Shown here piece by piece: positions 10,601 through 19,148 of a stretch of 64,000 bases of DNA. The position numbers and the translations under genes are program-made. Location of the stretch: the NCBI RefSeq assembly GCF_014640175.1, contig NZ_BMGL01000008.1:62001-126000 (forward strand). The letters run 5' to 3'. Source of the stretch: Psychroflexus salis (GTDB taxonomy: Bacteria > Bacteroidota > Bacteroidia > Flavobacteriales > Flavobacteriaceae). The notes below the pieces were generated by a model that was not told the origin of the DNA, searched no databases, and saw only the letters and a list, made by a program, of their open reading frames with translations. Each line of letters starts with the position of its first letter. Position 1 is the stretch's first letter.

Positions 10601-11044
10601 TTGACCGATTTAGTAGAAGAAGCCGTTTTATTAGAATTTGATAGAATTACAGAACGTGGCGGAGTTTTAGGAGCGATGGAAACCATGTATCAACGTAGTA
10701 AAATTCAGGAAGAAAGTTTGCATTACGAAACTTTAAAACACACGGGCGAATTTCCTATTATTGGTGTAAATACTTTTTTAAGTAGCAAAGGTTCACCAAC
10801 GGTAAAACCAAGAGAAGTGATTCGTGCAACAGAAGCGGAAAAAGAGTTTCAAATCAATACGCTCAAAAAATTGCATACTGCTTACAAAAGTAAGTCGAAT
10901 GCCCTGTTAAGCAATCTTCAAGAAGCTGCAATTAACAATAAAAATATGTTTGAAGAATTAATGGAAGCTACTAAATATTGTTCGCTAGGTCAAATAACAG
11001 AAGCTTTATTTGAAGTGGGCGGTCAGTATAGACGGAATATGTAA
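7604..11044 (+). CDS. icmF: Fused isobutyryl-CoA mutase IcmF (B12-dependent)
   Basis: IcmF interconverts isobutyryl-CoA and n-butyryl-CoA with adenosylcobalamin and carries its own G-protein chaperone. The 1146 residues hold, in order: a B12-binding domain (DGHDAAIN, ligand His25), a linker, a MeaI-type GTPase (Walker [13 protein letters not shown] near 203-214; NKFD at 346-349), and the TIM-barrel mutase domain. The substrate-pocket positions that are Tyr and Arg in methylmalonyl-CoA mutase appear as Phe596 (LYPFKR) and Gln795 ([10 protein letters not shown]). This favours isobutyryl-CoA or a similar branched acyl-CoA over methylmalonyl-CoA. The alignment of these two residues was done by eye. 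The linker contains repeat-like DNA. Confidence 0.93.
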   Translation: MEQQKPYKPKNQIRIVTAASLFDGHDAAINVMRRIIQSTGVEVIHLGHDRSVEEVVNTAIQEDVNAIAMTSYQGGHNEYFKYMYDLLQEKGAGHIKIFGGGGGVILTEEIEDLMKHGITRIYSPDDGREMGLQGMINDLVEKSDFPSPSLVLPKGKKITQSLKDKDVNTIARLISLSENRPDEYKKVFPPKGKSKGTEVPVLGITGTGGSGKSSLVDELVRRFLVDFEDKQIGIISVDPSKRKTGGALLGDRIRMNAINSPRVYMRSLATRQSNLALSKYVQEAVEVLKAANYDLIILETSGIGQSDTEILDHSDVSLYVMTPEFGAATQLEKIDMLDFADLVAINKFDKRGAKDALRDVKKQYQRNHQLWDAKLDTLPVYGTIASQFNDPGMNVLYKHIMDQVAQKTSASLHSTYEITDEMSEKIFVIPPARTRYLSEISENNRAYDEKASQQVDVAQRLYGIFKTIESATNSSLALHKNGIDEEALQAAILPENETLVNLLKKEFDKLKMDLNPYNWEKILDWENVVQKYTDDVYSFKVRDKEIKIETYTESLSHLKIPKVALPKYKAWGDLLKWLLQENVPGEFPYTAGLYPFKRTGEDPTRMFAGEGGPERTNRRFHYVSQGLPAKRLSTAFDSVTLYGNDPDYRPDIYGKIGNAGVSICCLDDAKKLYSGFDLAHHMTSVSMTINGPAPMLLGFFMNAAIDQNCEKYIIENGLENEVEAKIKQIYKENGLERPKYNGDLPEGNDGLGLMLLGVTGDQVLPADVYQKIKMDTIAVVRGTVQADILKEDQAQNTCIFSTEFALRLMGDVQEYFIENKVRNFYSVSISGYHIAEAGANPITQLALTLSNGFTYVEYYLSRGMDINKFGPNLSFFFSNGIDPEYAVIGRVARRIWAKAMRDKYGANPRAQMLKYHIQTSGRSLHAQEIDFNDIRTSLQALYAIYDNCNSLHTNAYDEAITTPTEESVRRAMAIQLIINKELGLAKNENPIQGAFIIEELTDLVEEAVLLEFDRITERGGVLGAMETMYQRSKIQEESLHYETLKHTGEFPIIGVNTFLSSKGSPTVKPREVIRATEAEKEFQINTLKKLHTAYKSKSNALLSNLQEAAINNKNMFEELMEATKYCSLGQITEALFEVGGQYRRNM
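8035..8071. repeat. Repeat-like palindromic DNA inside icmF linker (first patch)
   Basis: CTTTCC (8035-8040) and GGAAAG (8066-8071) are inverted arms. The minus strand of the inside reads GGGAAGGACTAAGGATGG, which matches the intergenic element near 7186-7203 at about three of every four bases. It encodes [12 protein letters not shown] in the region between the B12 and GTPase domains. Confidence 0.4.
8164..8182. repeat. Repeat-like palindromic DNA inside icmF linker (second patch)
   Basis: TTTCCCC (8164-8170) and GGGGAAA (8176-8182) form perfect 7-bp inverted arms with a 5-base loop. It codes for part of [10 protein letters not shown] just before the GTPase P-loop domain. The G/C runs are unusual for this AT-rich genome. 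Confidence 0.4.
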
Positions 11045-11053
11045 ATTAAATTA

Positions 11054-11061
11054 TAAATTTG
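11054..11061 (+). promoter_or_regulatory. Promoter -7 element for the parD-like gene
   Basis: TAAATTTG matches TAnnTTTG exactly and lies 45 bp before the antitoxin ATG, directly upstream of the palindrome at 11072-11098. Confidence 0.5.
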
Positions 11062-11071
11062 TATTTGATTT

Positions 11072-11098
11072 GTATTTGGTGTAATTTACACCAAATAC
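11072..11098. promoter_or_regulatory. Palindromic putative ParD operator
   Basis: GTATTTGGTGT (11072-11082) and ACACCAAATAC (11088-11098) are perfect 11-bp inverted arms around a 5-base centre. The site lies between the -7 element and the ATG of a ribbon-helix-helix antitoxin, where an autorepressor would bind. The word TTTGTATTTG occurs twice in tandem at 11058-11079. It could instead act as the icmF terminator, but no T-run directly follows the hairpin. Confidence 0.5.
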
Positions 11099-11105
11099 GA
11101 ATTTT

Positions 11106-11345
11106 ATGAAAAGGCAAAGTATTTCATTTACGCTTCCTAATGATGAATGGCTCAAAAATCAAATAGAGTCAAAGGAATACACAAGTAAAAGTGAACTTGT
11201 AAACGACTTAATTAGACAAGTGCGAAAACAACAAGTTGAAATTGATTGGATAAAATACAAGCTAGAAAAAGCTGAAAAAAGCGGTTTTACAGAAGACACA
11301 GCAGAGCAGATTTTAAAGCAATCTAAATCAACTTTAAATGGCTGA
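11106..11345 (+). CDS. ParD-family antitoxin (ribbon-helix-helix)
   Basis: This 79-residue protein has the RHH DNA-binding N-terminus (QSISFTLPNDEWL) followed by YTSKSELVNDLIRQ, the usual helix pair of ParD/CopG antitoxins. The C-terminal half is charged and would wrap the toxin. The frame is intact. The toxin gene starts 8 bp before its stop, the standard overlapping parDE arrangement, but the toxin frame is broken. If expressed it may now act only as a DNA-binding autorepressor, or protect against a ParE encoded elsewhere. Confidence 0.85.
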   Translation: MKRQSISFTLPNDEWLKNQIESKEYTSKSELVNDLIRQVRKQQVEIDWIKYKLEKAEKSGFTEDTAEQILKQSKSTLNG

Positions 11346-11622
11346 TTACCGAATAAGTAATGTAGCCAAAGAAGATTTGATTAGAATTCACCAATATGGA
11401 GTTAAAAAATTTGGAATGGCTCAAGCTGATAAATACTCCCATTCTTTCATTTCATATTTTGAAATTATAGCTTAACAACCATATTCTTTTTAAGCCGTTG
11501 ATTATATTAAAAAAAGTTACAGAGGTTGTGTATGTGGACCGGATAGCATTTATTGTAGAATAGATTCACCAACGAATACCGTCGAGATTATGACCATTAC
11601 TAGAAAGCAAGATTTAAGCTCT
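11338..11622 (+). pseudogene. ParE-family toxin, inactivated by two in-frame stops
   Basis: The frame starts at ATG 11338 with MADYRISNVAKEDLIRIHQYGVK, a typical ParE N-terminus, and runs to FEIIA. TAA at 11473-11475 then interrupts it, and a second TAA follows at 11491-11493. Reading on in the same frame gives AVDYIKKSYRGCVCG and then IYCRIDSPTNTVEIMTI, the conserved ParE C-terminal strands. No frameshift is needed. Each stop is one C-to-T change from CAA. The usual YYR motif also reads YCR. A 45-residue fragment could still be made from the first part. The exact original end is unclear, since the tail runs into the repeat starting at 11592. Confidence 0.85.
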
Positions 11623-11834
11623 TTTTTTAAAGACTATTTTTGCGAGTTACTTTTTTTCCAAAACCCATTCCTTTGCATTTACAAAAGCCTGTAACCAAGG
11701 TGAAACTTCATCGTTTCTATCTTTTGGATAGTATGCCCAGTTCCAAGGAAAAGTAGAGCGTTCCAAATGTGGCATCATTACTAAATGTCTACCTGTTTTA
11801 TCCATTAACATCGCCGTATAAAGTCGGATCCATT
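11592..11834. repeat. Direct repeat copy A (parE tail plus purL 3' end)
   Basis: 243 bp that match 13563-13806 with one substitution (A at 11804 versus G at 13775) and one missing T near 11819. It contains the end of the parE reading frame, the short convergent spacer and 188 bp of the purL 3' end. The match stops abruptly at both sides. Confidence 0.95.
11647..11834 (-). pseudogene. purL 3'-end fragment (62 C-terminal codons)
   Basis: A truncated extra copy of the last 62 codons of purL plus its stop, ending LEKK, with no start and no upstream domains. A single-base deletion near 11819 shifts the frame, as expected for DNA no longer under selection. The complete purL is at 13618-17301. It arose as part of the direct repeat, not as a separate gene. 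Confidence 0.92.
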
Positions 11835-11949
11835 AAATATGTGAAAATGTTTTGTGAATTACTAACTGCCTATTTTTTGGCTAATAATTTCACTTTATAA
11901 TTAAGACTCTTCACCAAATTAATTTTTCTAAAAAAATTCTAATTTACTC

Positions 11950-11957
11950 TATATTTG
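11950..11957 (+). promoter_or_regulatory. Promoter -7 element for the beta-helix T9SS gene
   Basis: TATATTTG matches TAnnTTTG exactly, 21 bp before the ATG at 11979. It lies inside the cassette between the direct repeats, so the gene carries its own promoter. Confidence 0.55.
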
Positions 11958-11978
11958 TGAAAAATTTGAATAGATAAA

Positions 11979-13394
11979 ATGAAGATAAAAATAAAAATAC
12001 TTGTAATATCACTTTTACTAATATATGGAAAAAGTTTTGGGCAGACCATAATTGCAGATAATTCAAATATTAGTGGCAATTGGACACTAGCAAATTCACC
12101 TTATATTATTGAAGGTAGAGCAATTGTTCAAAATGGTCAAATACTAACCATTGAGCCAGGTGTCGAAGTAAGATTAAAATCTAGTTCATCACCAACAGTT
12201 TCTTGGTTTGATTATAATGCTGGCAATGTCGGAGTAATTAGAGTACAAGGAGAGATAATTGCTAATGGTACAGATTCTGAAAAAATTCTTTTTACCAGAG
12301 ATGGCACAGGGTTTTGGGGTACTCTATTAATCGATGAAAATGCTAGTAGCAATTCTTCTTTTATGCATTGTATTATAGAATATTCTAAAGAATCAAGAAA
12401 TATTACTGGTATTAGTTTTCCTGTTACTTTTGATTCAGGTATAAGTCTTTATAAAAGCAACATTAATTTTGAAAATAATGTTTTAAGGGAAAATCAAAGA
12501 GCAGGAATGTACATTCGAGAAGTGAGTAATTTAATTGAACTAAGTAATAATGAGTTTTACAATAATGGAGCTAATGCTTTGGTTATTTCAGAATCAACCG
12601 TAAATAGTACAAACAATATTTTTTATGATAATTCTTTTTCAGCAACTGGTTTCGTTTCTGCAATTCGATGCAGCGAATCAGATGTTTTTTTAGTTGGTAA
12701 TTTAATTTATAACAATGACGATTTTGCTATTTTTACAACAAATAATAGTAATGTGAATATTGTAAATAATACTATTTATGGAAATTTTCAAGGTATAAGA
12801 GTAGAGAATGGAGCTAATACGTATATTAGTAACAGTATTATAGAAAATAATGAAATAAATTTTGCAACAGGTGGAACAATTGCTGATGCTATTATCGAAA
12901 TGCAGTATTCATCAACAGACGATTCAAGTTTTTCTGCAAATGTTATAAATGTTACAGGTAACATTTTAAATACAAATGCAACATTCGTTAATTCAGCAAC
13001 AGGCGATTTCTCTTTACAAAGTACATCTGATTGTGTTGACGCTGGAAACCCAAATACTACTGGTTTAAATATTCCTAACTTAGACGTTTTTGGTAAAAAT
13101 AGAATTGAGAATAGTATTATAGATATAGGTGCTGTTGAGTTTCAACAACCACTTAGTGTAGTTGTTAATGATAAGTTTTTTGATTTAAAAATTTACCCTA
13201 ATCCAATTGAAAATATATTTCATGTTGCATCAAACGAAAAATTAAAAATTAAAATTTTTTCGATAGATGGTAAATTTTTTGGTACTTATGAAACAAAAAT
13301 CATAGACATATCTAATCTTAAAGAAGGTGTTTACATTTTAAAGATTGAAAATTCAACAGGGAAAATATTAACAGAAAGAATTTTAAAGAAGTAA
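11979..13394 (+). CDS. Secreted right-handed beta-helix protein with T9SS sorting domain
   Basis: This 471-residue protein has a signal peptide (1-21, ending KSFG). The body (about 60-370) is a solenoid of short turns rich in Asn, Ile and Val, such as NNTIYGNFQGIRVENGANTYIS, as in parallel beta-helix proteins. A C-terminal T9SS type A sorting domain follows (about 395-471), beginning FFDLKIYPNP and ending with EGVYILKIEN. It should therefore be exported by the gliding-linked type IX system and attached to the cell surface or released. No catalytic site was recognised; adhesin or polysaccharide-binding roles are possible. It sits alone between two direct repeats, suggesting recent arrival. Confidence 0.8.
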   Translation: MKIKIKILVISLLLIYGKSFGQTIIADNSNISGNWTLANSPYIIEGRAIVQNGQILTIEPGVEVRLKSSSSPTVSWFDYNAGNVGVIRVQGEIIANGTDSEKILFTRDGTGFWGTLLIDENASSNSSFMHCIIEYSKESRNITGISFPVTFDSGISLYKSNINFENNVLRENQRAGMYIREVSNLIELSNNEFYNNGANALVISESTVNSTNNIFYDNSFSATGFVSAIRCSESDVFLVGNLIYNNDDFAIFTTNNSNVNIVNNTIYGNFQGIRVENGANTYISNSIIENNEINFATGGTIADAIIEMQYSSTDDSSFSANVINVTGNILNTNATFVNSATGDFSLQSTSDCVDAGNPNTTGLNIPNLDVFGKNRIENSIIDIGAVEFQQPLSVVVNDKFFDLKIYPNPIENIFHVASNEKLKIKIFSIDGKFFGTYETKIIDISNLKEGVYILKIENSTGKILTERILKK

Positions 13395-13562
13395 AAACTA
13401 TAATTTAGTAGTGAATAAAATAAAAGGTTGATTTATTAAGAAGCAACTTGAACTTTTGAATAGTTTTTTTAATCATCTTAAAGTTTATTACTTTAATCCT
13501 AGTCTTAAATATTTACATCTAGCTTTAGAAAATCGAAATCAAACAGCTAATTACTTGACCAG

Positions 13563-13806
13563 GACCATTACTAGAAAGCAAGATTTAAGCTCTTTTTTTA
13601 AAGACTATTTTTGCGAGTTACTTTTTTTCCAAAACCCATTCCTTTGCATTTACAAAAGCCTGTAACCAAGGTGAAACTTCATCGTTTCTATCTTTTGGAT
13701 AGTATGCCCAGTTCCAAGGAAAAGTAGAGCGTTCCAAATGTGGCATCATTACTAAATGTCTACCTGTTTTATCCGTTAACATCGCCGTATTAAAGTCGGA
13801 TCCATT
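13563..13806. repeat. Direct repeat copy B (parE tail plus purL 3' end)
   Basis: The second copy of the repeat at 11592-11834. Here the purL part is continuous with the intact purL gene, while the parE-like part (13563 to about 13600) has no upstream toxin sequence. This shows that copy A keeps the left flank and copy B the right flank of an ancestral parE-purL junction. Confidence 0.95.
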
Positions 13807-16800
13807 CGGATTCGCAGGATAACTTTCGTATCCATATTTTCCAACAATTTGATAATGATCTTCTTCATTTGGAAAGCTGAATTTACCTTCGCCATGTGCT
13901 GCCCAAATTCCTAATTGACTTCCCGCTAAACTTTTTAACATCACCGAATTGTTTTTTTGAATTTTTACACTTGTAAAATTACATTCAAACTTACCACTAT
14001 CATTATGTAGCATTTTTGGTTTTTCAGTATCTTCTGGGTGAAGTAATCCCAATTCGATAAATAATTGACAACCATTACAAACACCTAAAGATAAAGTATC
14101 TTTTCTGTTGAAGAAATTATGCAAAGCAGTTTGTGCGTTTTCATTATATAGAAATGAGCCTGCCCAACCTTTAGCGCTTCCTAACACATCGGAATTTGAA
14201 AATCCACCAACAGCTGCAATAAACTGTACATCTTCCAAATTTTCGCTACCCGACATTAAGTCGGTCATGTGAATATCTTTTACATCAAAACCAGCTAAAT
14301 GCATAGCGCGTGCCATTTCGCGTTCAGAATTAGAACCTTTTTCACGAATAATTGCTGCTTTTGGTCGGTTGGTTTCTTCAAAGCTTGGAAGTTTACCTGT
14401 AAAGCCTTCTGGGAAATTAAATTGTAGCGGTTGATATTTATAATTTTCAAAACGTTCGTCTGCTTTAGCTTTTCCACTTTGTTGGCAGTCTAGCAAATGA
14501 GAAGTTTGGTACCAAACATCTCGGTATTCTGCAATAGCAAAGCTGAAGTGGTCTTTCCCGTTTGTTAATTGAAGTACTCCTTTTTCAGTTGGATTTCCTA
14601 GGTTGAAAAATTGAATTTTTAATTGTTCTAAAATGCTAAATGCTTCATCTTTAATTTGAAGAATTACACCAGCATTTTCAGCAAAAAGCAATTGAATTGA
14701 ATCCTTTTGACTTAAAGAAGTTAAATCGATTTCTGCACCGCGATTGGTTTCTGGAAAACACATTTCTAATAAAGTAGTTAACATTCCACCTGCAGAAATA
14801 TCGTGTCCAGCGAGCACTAAATCCGCTTTAATCAAATCTTGAATTGCATTGAAAGCTTTAGCAAAAAAAGTATCATCTTGGATATTTGGAGCCTTTTTTC
14901 CAATTTTATTATTTACTTGAGCAAAAGAAGAACCGCCTAATTTGTAGTGGTCTTGCGAAAGGTTAATGTAAATAATCCTTCCTTCAGCTTGCAAAACAGG
15001 TTCAACAACTTTGGTAATTTCGTTACAATTTCCAGCTGCTGAGATAATCACCGTTCCAGGTGAAAGTACTTCTTTATCGGGATATTTTTGCTTCATAGAA
15101 AGCGAATCTTTTCCTGTGGGAACGTTAATTCCTAAAGCTATCGAAAACTCTGAAACCGCTTCAACAGCTTCATATAAACGTGCATCTTCACCTGGGTTTT
15201 TACAAGGCCACATCCAGTTAGCCGATAAAGAAACTGATTTTAAGCCATCTTTCAACGGAGCAAAAACAATATTGGTTAAAGCTTCAGCAATTGAATTTTT
15301 AGCACCAGCCTTTGCATCGATTAATCCTGAAATTGGAGAGTGTCCAACAGAAGTAGCTACGCCTTCTCTTCCTAAATAATCTAGCGCAGCTACACCACAA
15401 TTATTTAAAGGAAGTTGTAAGCTGCCACAAGTTTGTTGTTTGGCTACGCGGCCAGAAACACAGCGGTCTACTTTATTGGTTAACCAATCTTTACTAGAAA
15501 CCGCTTCTAATTGAAGCACTTGTTTGGTATATGCGTAAATGTTTTCATTTTGGTAGTCAATTTCTTCAAATTGATACGAAGTACGATTATCTTTCATAAT
15601 GGTTTTTGGCGAACTACCAAACATGTCAGAAAGCTTCAAGTCCATTGGTTTTTCTCCTGTTTTGGAGTTTTGAAAAGTAAATTGACGGTCGTTGGTTACT
15701 TTTCCAACTTTATACATAGGAGAACGTTCGCGAGTAGCAATTTTTTGTAGTGTTGAACTAGCTTTTTTGGGCAATACCAAACCCATGCGTTCTTGCGATT
15801 CGTTTCCGATAATTTCTTTGGCGGAAAGTGTAGGATCACCGATAGGAAGTTTAGCAATATCAATTTTTCCACCAGTATCTTCTACCAATTCGCTTAAGCA
15901 ATTTAAATGGCCACCTGCACCGTGATCGTGAATAGAAGTGATCAAATTTTCTACACTTTCTACCATTCCACGAATGGCGTTTGCTGCTCTTTTTTGCATT
16001 TCTGGGTTGGAACGTTGTATGGCATTCAATTCAATTCCACTACTAAATTCTCCTGTATCAGCCGATGAAACAGCCGCGCCACCCATACCAATTCGGTAGT
16101 TGTCGCCACCAAGAATAACAATATCTTCGTCTTCTTTTGGAATAGATTTTAATGCTTGATTAGCTTTTCCGTAACCAATTCCGCCAGCTAGCATAATTAC
16201 TTTATCGAACCCCCACATTTTTATATTTTCTCCTCCTTTAGAAGAGTTTGAGCAGGCTTCTGAATGCTCGAAGGTTAATACCGAACCACAAATTAAGGGT
16301 TGACCAAATTTATTTCCAAAATCTGACGCTCCATTCGATGCTTTTATTAAGATATCGAGTGGTGTTTGGTACAACCATTTTCGAGCTGGAAATGCTTTTT
16401 CCCAATTTCGGTCTTCGCTTAAACGTGAATAACTTGTCATGTAGACTGCTGTTCCCGCTAATGGAAGCGATCCTTTTCCTCCAGCTAAACGATCTCTGAT
16501 TTCTCCACCGCTGCCTGTCGCTGCTCCATTAAATGGTTCAACTGTTGTCGGAAAGTTATGGGTTTCTGCTTTTAAGGAAATTACAGATTCAAAATTTGTA
16601 TTTTGATAAAATGAAGCTTCATCTGCCCGAAAAGGAGCAAACTGTTGGGTAATAGGTCCTTTTACAAAAGCAACATTGTCTTTGTAGGCTGAAACAATAG
16701 AATTGGGATGTGTTTTTGATGTTTTTTTAATTAGTTGGAACAAAGATTCTTTTTTTTCTTCGCCATCAATTATAAAAGTTCCATTAAAGATTTTGTGTCG

Positions 16801-17301
16801 GCAATGCTCAGAATTAACTTGCGAAAAACCAAATACTTCTGCATCGGTTAACGGTCTTTTTAATCGCTTAGCTAAATCTTCAAGGTAATTTACTTCTTCT
16901 TCATTTAATGCTAAACCTTCTTGTTGATTGTAAGCTGCAATATCTAAAATAGGTTTCACATTTTCGGGTACAATAGAAACATCGAAAAGTTCTTGATTTA
17001 AATTTTTGTATTGCTGAAAAAGCATGGGGTCGAATTGTTCATTTTTTTCAGCTAAGTGAAATTCTTCAATTCTTATTATTCCAACAATACCCATATTTTG
17101 GGTAATTTCAACAGCATTGGTAGACCAAGGCGTAAGCATAGTTGCTCGTGGACCGATAAAATTGCCTTCTAGTTCTTTTTCATCGATAAAACGGGCATTG
17201 CCAAATAGCCATTTTAGTTTTTTAATGGTTTCAAAATCAGGTCGATTTGTAGATTGAACACAGTAAAATTGAGAAGTTTCAGCTTGAAAGAAATGAATCA
17301 T
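13618..17301 (-). CDS. purL: Phosphoribosylformylglycinamidine synthase (single-chain PurL)
   Basis: This enzyme makes FGAM from FGAR, ATP and glutamine, the fourth step of purine synthesis. The 1227 residues fit the large single-chain type: an N-terminal PurS-like part, two AIRS-type synthase halves (VNSEHCRHKIF near residue 165; THDFP-like THNFPTTVEPFNGAATGSGG), and a C-terminal class I glutaminase with nucleophile Cys in SLGVCNGCQLF. The frame is intact. Its last 62 codons are duplicated 2 kb away beside parE. A TATTTTTG -7 element lies about 33 bp upstream of the ATG. Confidence 0.97.
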   Translation of the reverse strand: MIHFFQAETSQFYCVQSTNRPDFETIKKLKWLFGNARFIDEKELEGNFIGPRATMLTPWSTNAVEITQNMGIVGIIRIEEFHLAEKNEQFDPMLFQQYKNLNQELFDVSIVPENVKPILDIAAYNQQEGLALNEEEVNYLEDLAKRLKRPLTDAEVFGFSQVNSEHCRHKIFNGTFIIDGEEKKESLFQLIKKTSKTHPNSIVSAYKDNVAFVKGPITQQFAPFRADEASFYQNTNFESVISLKAETHNFPTTVEPFNGAATGSGGEIRDRLAGGKGSLPLAGTAVYMTSYSRLSEDRNWEKAFPARKWLYQTPLDILIKASNGASDFGNKFGQPLICGSVLTFEHSEACSNSSKGGENIKMWGFDKVIMLAGGIGYGKANQALKSIPKEDEDIVILGGDNYRIGMGGAAVSSADTGEFSSGIELNAIQRSNPEMQKRAANAIRGMVESVENLITSIHDHGAGGHLNCLSELVEDTGGKIDIAKLPIGDPTLSAKEIIGNESQERMGLVLPKKASSTLQKIATRERSPMYKVGKVTNDRQFTFQNSKTGEKPMDLKLSDMFGSSPKTIMKDNRTSYQFEEIDYQNENIYAYTKQVLQLEAVSSKDWLTNKVDRCVSGRVAKQQTCGSLQLPLNNCGVAALDYLGREGVATSVGHSPISGLIDAKAGAKNSIAEALTNIVFAPLKDGLKSVSLSANWMWPCKNPGEDARLYEAVEAVSEFSIALGINVPTGKDSLSMKQKYPDKEVLSPGTVIISAAGNCNEITKVVEPVLQAEGRIIYINLSQDHYKLGGSSFAQVNNKIGKKAPNIQDDTFFAKAFNAIQDLIKADLVLAGHDISAGGMLTTLLEMCFPETNRGAEIDLTSLSQKDSIQLLFAENAGVILQIKDEAFSILEQLKIQFFNLGNPTEKGVLQLTNGKDHFSFAIAEYRDVWYQTSHLLDCQQSGKAKADERFENYKYQPLQFNFPEGFTGKLPSFEETNRPKAAIIREKGSNSEREMARAMHLAGFDVKDIHMTDLMSGSENLEDVQFIAAVGGFSNSDVLGSAKGWAGSFLYNENAQTALHNFFNRKDTLSLGVCNGCQLFIELGLLHPEDTEKPKMLHNDSGKFECNFTSVKIQKNNSVMLKSLAGSQLGIWAAHGEGKFSFPNEEDHYQIVGKYGYESYPANPNGSDFNTAMLTDKTGRHLVMMPHLERSTFPWNWAYYPKDRNDEVSPWLQAFVNAKEWVLEKK

Positions 17302-17333
17302 TGCACAAAAATTTGATAAATTTTTTATGCGTT

Positions 17334-17341
17334 CAAAAATA
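17334..17341 (-). promoter_or_regulatory. Promoter -7 element for purL
   Basis: The minus strand reads TATTTTTG, an exact TAnnTTTG match, 32 bp before the purL ATG. No clear -33 triplet is seen at the usual spacing, and no purine riboswitch was recognised. Confidence 0.45.
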
Positions 17342-17483
17342 CGATAAATATTATCAAGTTAAGAATTAAGAAATAGAAATCACCAAAGACTTACAAAATA
17401 AAAAAGGAAAGGAGTACTCAAATTAAGTGCAAGTTGATTTCTACTGAAGTTGAGACTTAAAAAATTAGGAATATAAGTTGGAA

Positions 17484-19148
17484 TTATTTTAAATATTTTC
17501 TTTTTCTGTTGAAGTTAAAAAATATCGAAACTGCAGCCATACATAGAATTCCACTTAAAAAAAGGATGATTTTCCAAGTATTTTCATTGGCTTCGACTTT
17601 ATCTATATCTAATTTTGCTAATTGTATGGATTTAGTTCTTAAATTGACCAATGCTTCATCTCCTAAAAGGTAATTAGCAGCATTCATTAAAAAGTCTTTA
17701 TTGCCGTAAATATTGCCAGTATATTGATCGAAACCTAAGTCTTGCACGTTTCCTTTTCTTATTTCGTTTTTAATAACATCGCCATCAGAAATAAAAATTT
17801 GTTGGGTAAATTTGCTTTTGTTGATGTGTTTTTGGTTTTCAAAAGGTAAAACTCGTTTGTTATATAGTGAAGTAAACTCACCTTCAACTAAGCCTGCCAA
17901 AATTTGCGGACCAGCTTGATAGTTTTCTGGTTGAACATTATCTTGAATTTGAGTGAGTTTAATCTCTCTGGGAGCACCTTCTAGTTTGGTTAAATTAGAA
18001 GATTTTAGTAAAGCGGTTTGTTGTATATCTTCTCGATTAAGGAATTCTATTGGATTTGCAAAATTAAAATGAACTGCATTGATGTTAGCTACAATGGGGT
18101 GTTGAGATGCAGCATCGGCCAAAGGTTCGTAAAACCATGGAAAAGGGTTAAATTGAGTTTGGTTTCCTTTTCCTTGTGCTAAAACAATCGGAGCGGAGTA
18201 TAAATCGTTTATTAGCGTAGGATTAATGCGTACACCATAGGTAAAAAACAAATCGTATGTATTCAATTCCTTTGGAAAAGCAACCATGCTTCCAGACTGC
18301 ATTAAACTATCTTTTTCTGCAACGACTTGCTCGGTTAACCAAATGGCTTTACCACCCTTCATGATAAATTGATCTAGGGTATATTTCTCAGCTTCTGAAA
18401 ATTTTTCTGTAGGTTTAGCATCGATTATTAAATCGAATTGTTGGAGTTGTTCTAGCGTTTTTTTAGGTTCAGTTGCCACTGTTTTAAGGGTGAAAGGCGC
18501 TATGCGATAGTAATTGCCTAAGCTTTTAATATAATCTGCTAAATACGCATCTTGTAATTGCCCTTTGTCTCTTAAAACAGCTATTTTTTTGTCTTTTTGT
18601 TGAGTTAGTTTTACAAAAGCATTGGTAATTTGGTATTCTAAATTTTGAATAGAAAGGGCAACCAACTCGTCTGTACTGGCTCCAAGCTTTTTTTGGAGTA
18701 AAGGCACCTGCATTTTATCCTTATTTATGCTTATTTCTGCCCACGGAAAGATCCAGTTTTCAATGGTTTTTCCATTTTGAATTTGATTTAAACGTTCAGG
18801 CGTCATTCCCCTTTGGTAGAATTCGCTAGCTACATCTTCGGCTTGTTTTTTAGTGTCTAATGGGTTAGTAAACTTAAATGTAATTAATGAATTGTATGCT
18901 TGATATTCTTCAAATAAATAACGAGTTTCACTTTGAAGCTGTTTAAATTCAGTTGCTAAATCTCCAGCTAAGAAAATTTCAATAGTTATAGGTTTTTTTA
19001 TTTCGCTAACCAATTTAATACTTGTTTCAGACAAGCTGTAGCGTTGGTCTTTTGTAAAGTCTAGACGATAAAAAAACTGGCTGGCTATAATATTAAGCAA
19101 CAAAAAGCCTAAAATTAAGTAAAAGATACGTTTTTTTTGTCTTTTCAT
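17484..19148 (-). CDS. gldG: Gliding-motility ABC transporter auxiliary protein GldG
   Basis: GldG works with permease GldF and ATPase GldA in an ABC system needed for gliding in Flavobacterium johnsoniae. The chosen start, ATG at 19148, overlaps the gldF stop as ATGA and gives 554 residues; an upstream start at 19181 would overlap gldF much more. There is a membrane helix near residues 8-27 (IFYLILGFLLLNIIASQFFY), a long extracytoplasmic part with the family pattern RYSLSETSIKL, and a second helix near the C-terminus (ILFLSGILCMAAVSIFFNF). It is the last gene of a four-gene unit. Confidence 0.93.
   Translation of the reverse strand: MKRQKKRIFYLILGFLLLNIIASQFFYRLDFTKDQRYSLSETSIKLVSEIKKPITIEIFLAGDLATEFKQLQSETRYLFEEYQAYNSLITFKFTNPLDTKKQAEDVASEFYQRGMTPERLNQIQNGKTIENWIFPWAEISINKDKMQVPLLQKKLGASTDELVALSIQNLEYQITNAFVKLTQQKDKKIAVLRDKGQLQDAYLADYIKSLGNYYRIAPFTLKTVATEPKKTLEQLQQFDLIIDAKPTEKFSEAEKYTLDQFIMKGGKAIWLTEQVVAEKDSLMQSGSMVAFPKELNTYDLFFTYGVRINPTLINDLYSAPIVLAQGKGNQTQFNPFPWFYEPLADAASQHPIVANINAVHFNFANPIEFLNREDIQQTALLKSSNLTKLEGAPREIKLTQIQDNVQPENYQAGPQILAGLVEGEFTSLYNKRVLPFENQKHINKSKFTQQIFISDGDVIKNEIRKGNVQDLGFDQYTGNIYGNKDFLMNAANYLLGDEALVNLRTKSIQLAKLDIDKVEANENTWKIILFLSGILCMAAVSIFFNFNRKRKYLK

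Noticed and set aside
11338-11694. Stop-codon recoding or selenoprotein-like read-through in parE
   Set aside because: Both stops are TAA, there is no recoding hairpin, and the family has no known read-through; simple decay explains it.
13456-13665. 69-codon open frame just before the purL stop
   Set aside because: Its second half is the parE tail and antisense purL DNA of repeat copy B, and its first half has no family pattern or promoter.
11592-13806. Transposon target-site duplication
   Set aside because: The repeats are 244 bp, there are no terminal inverted repeats or transposase, and target duplications are normally under 20 bp.
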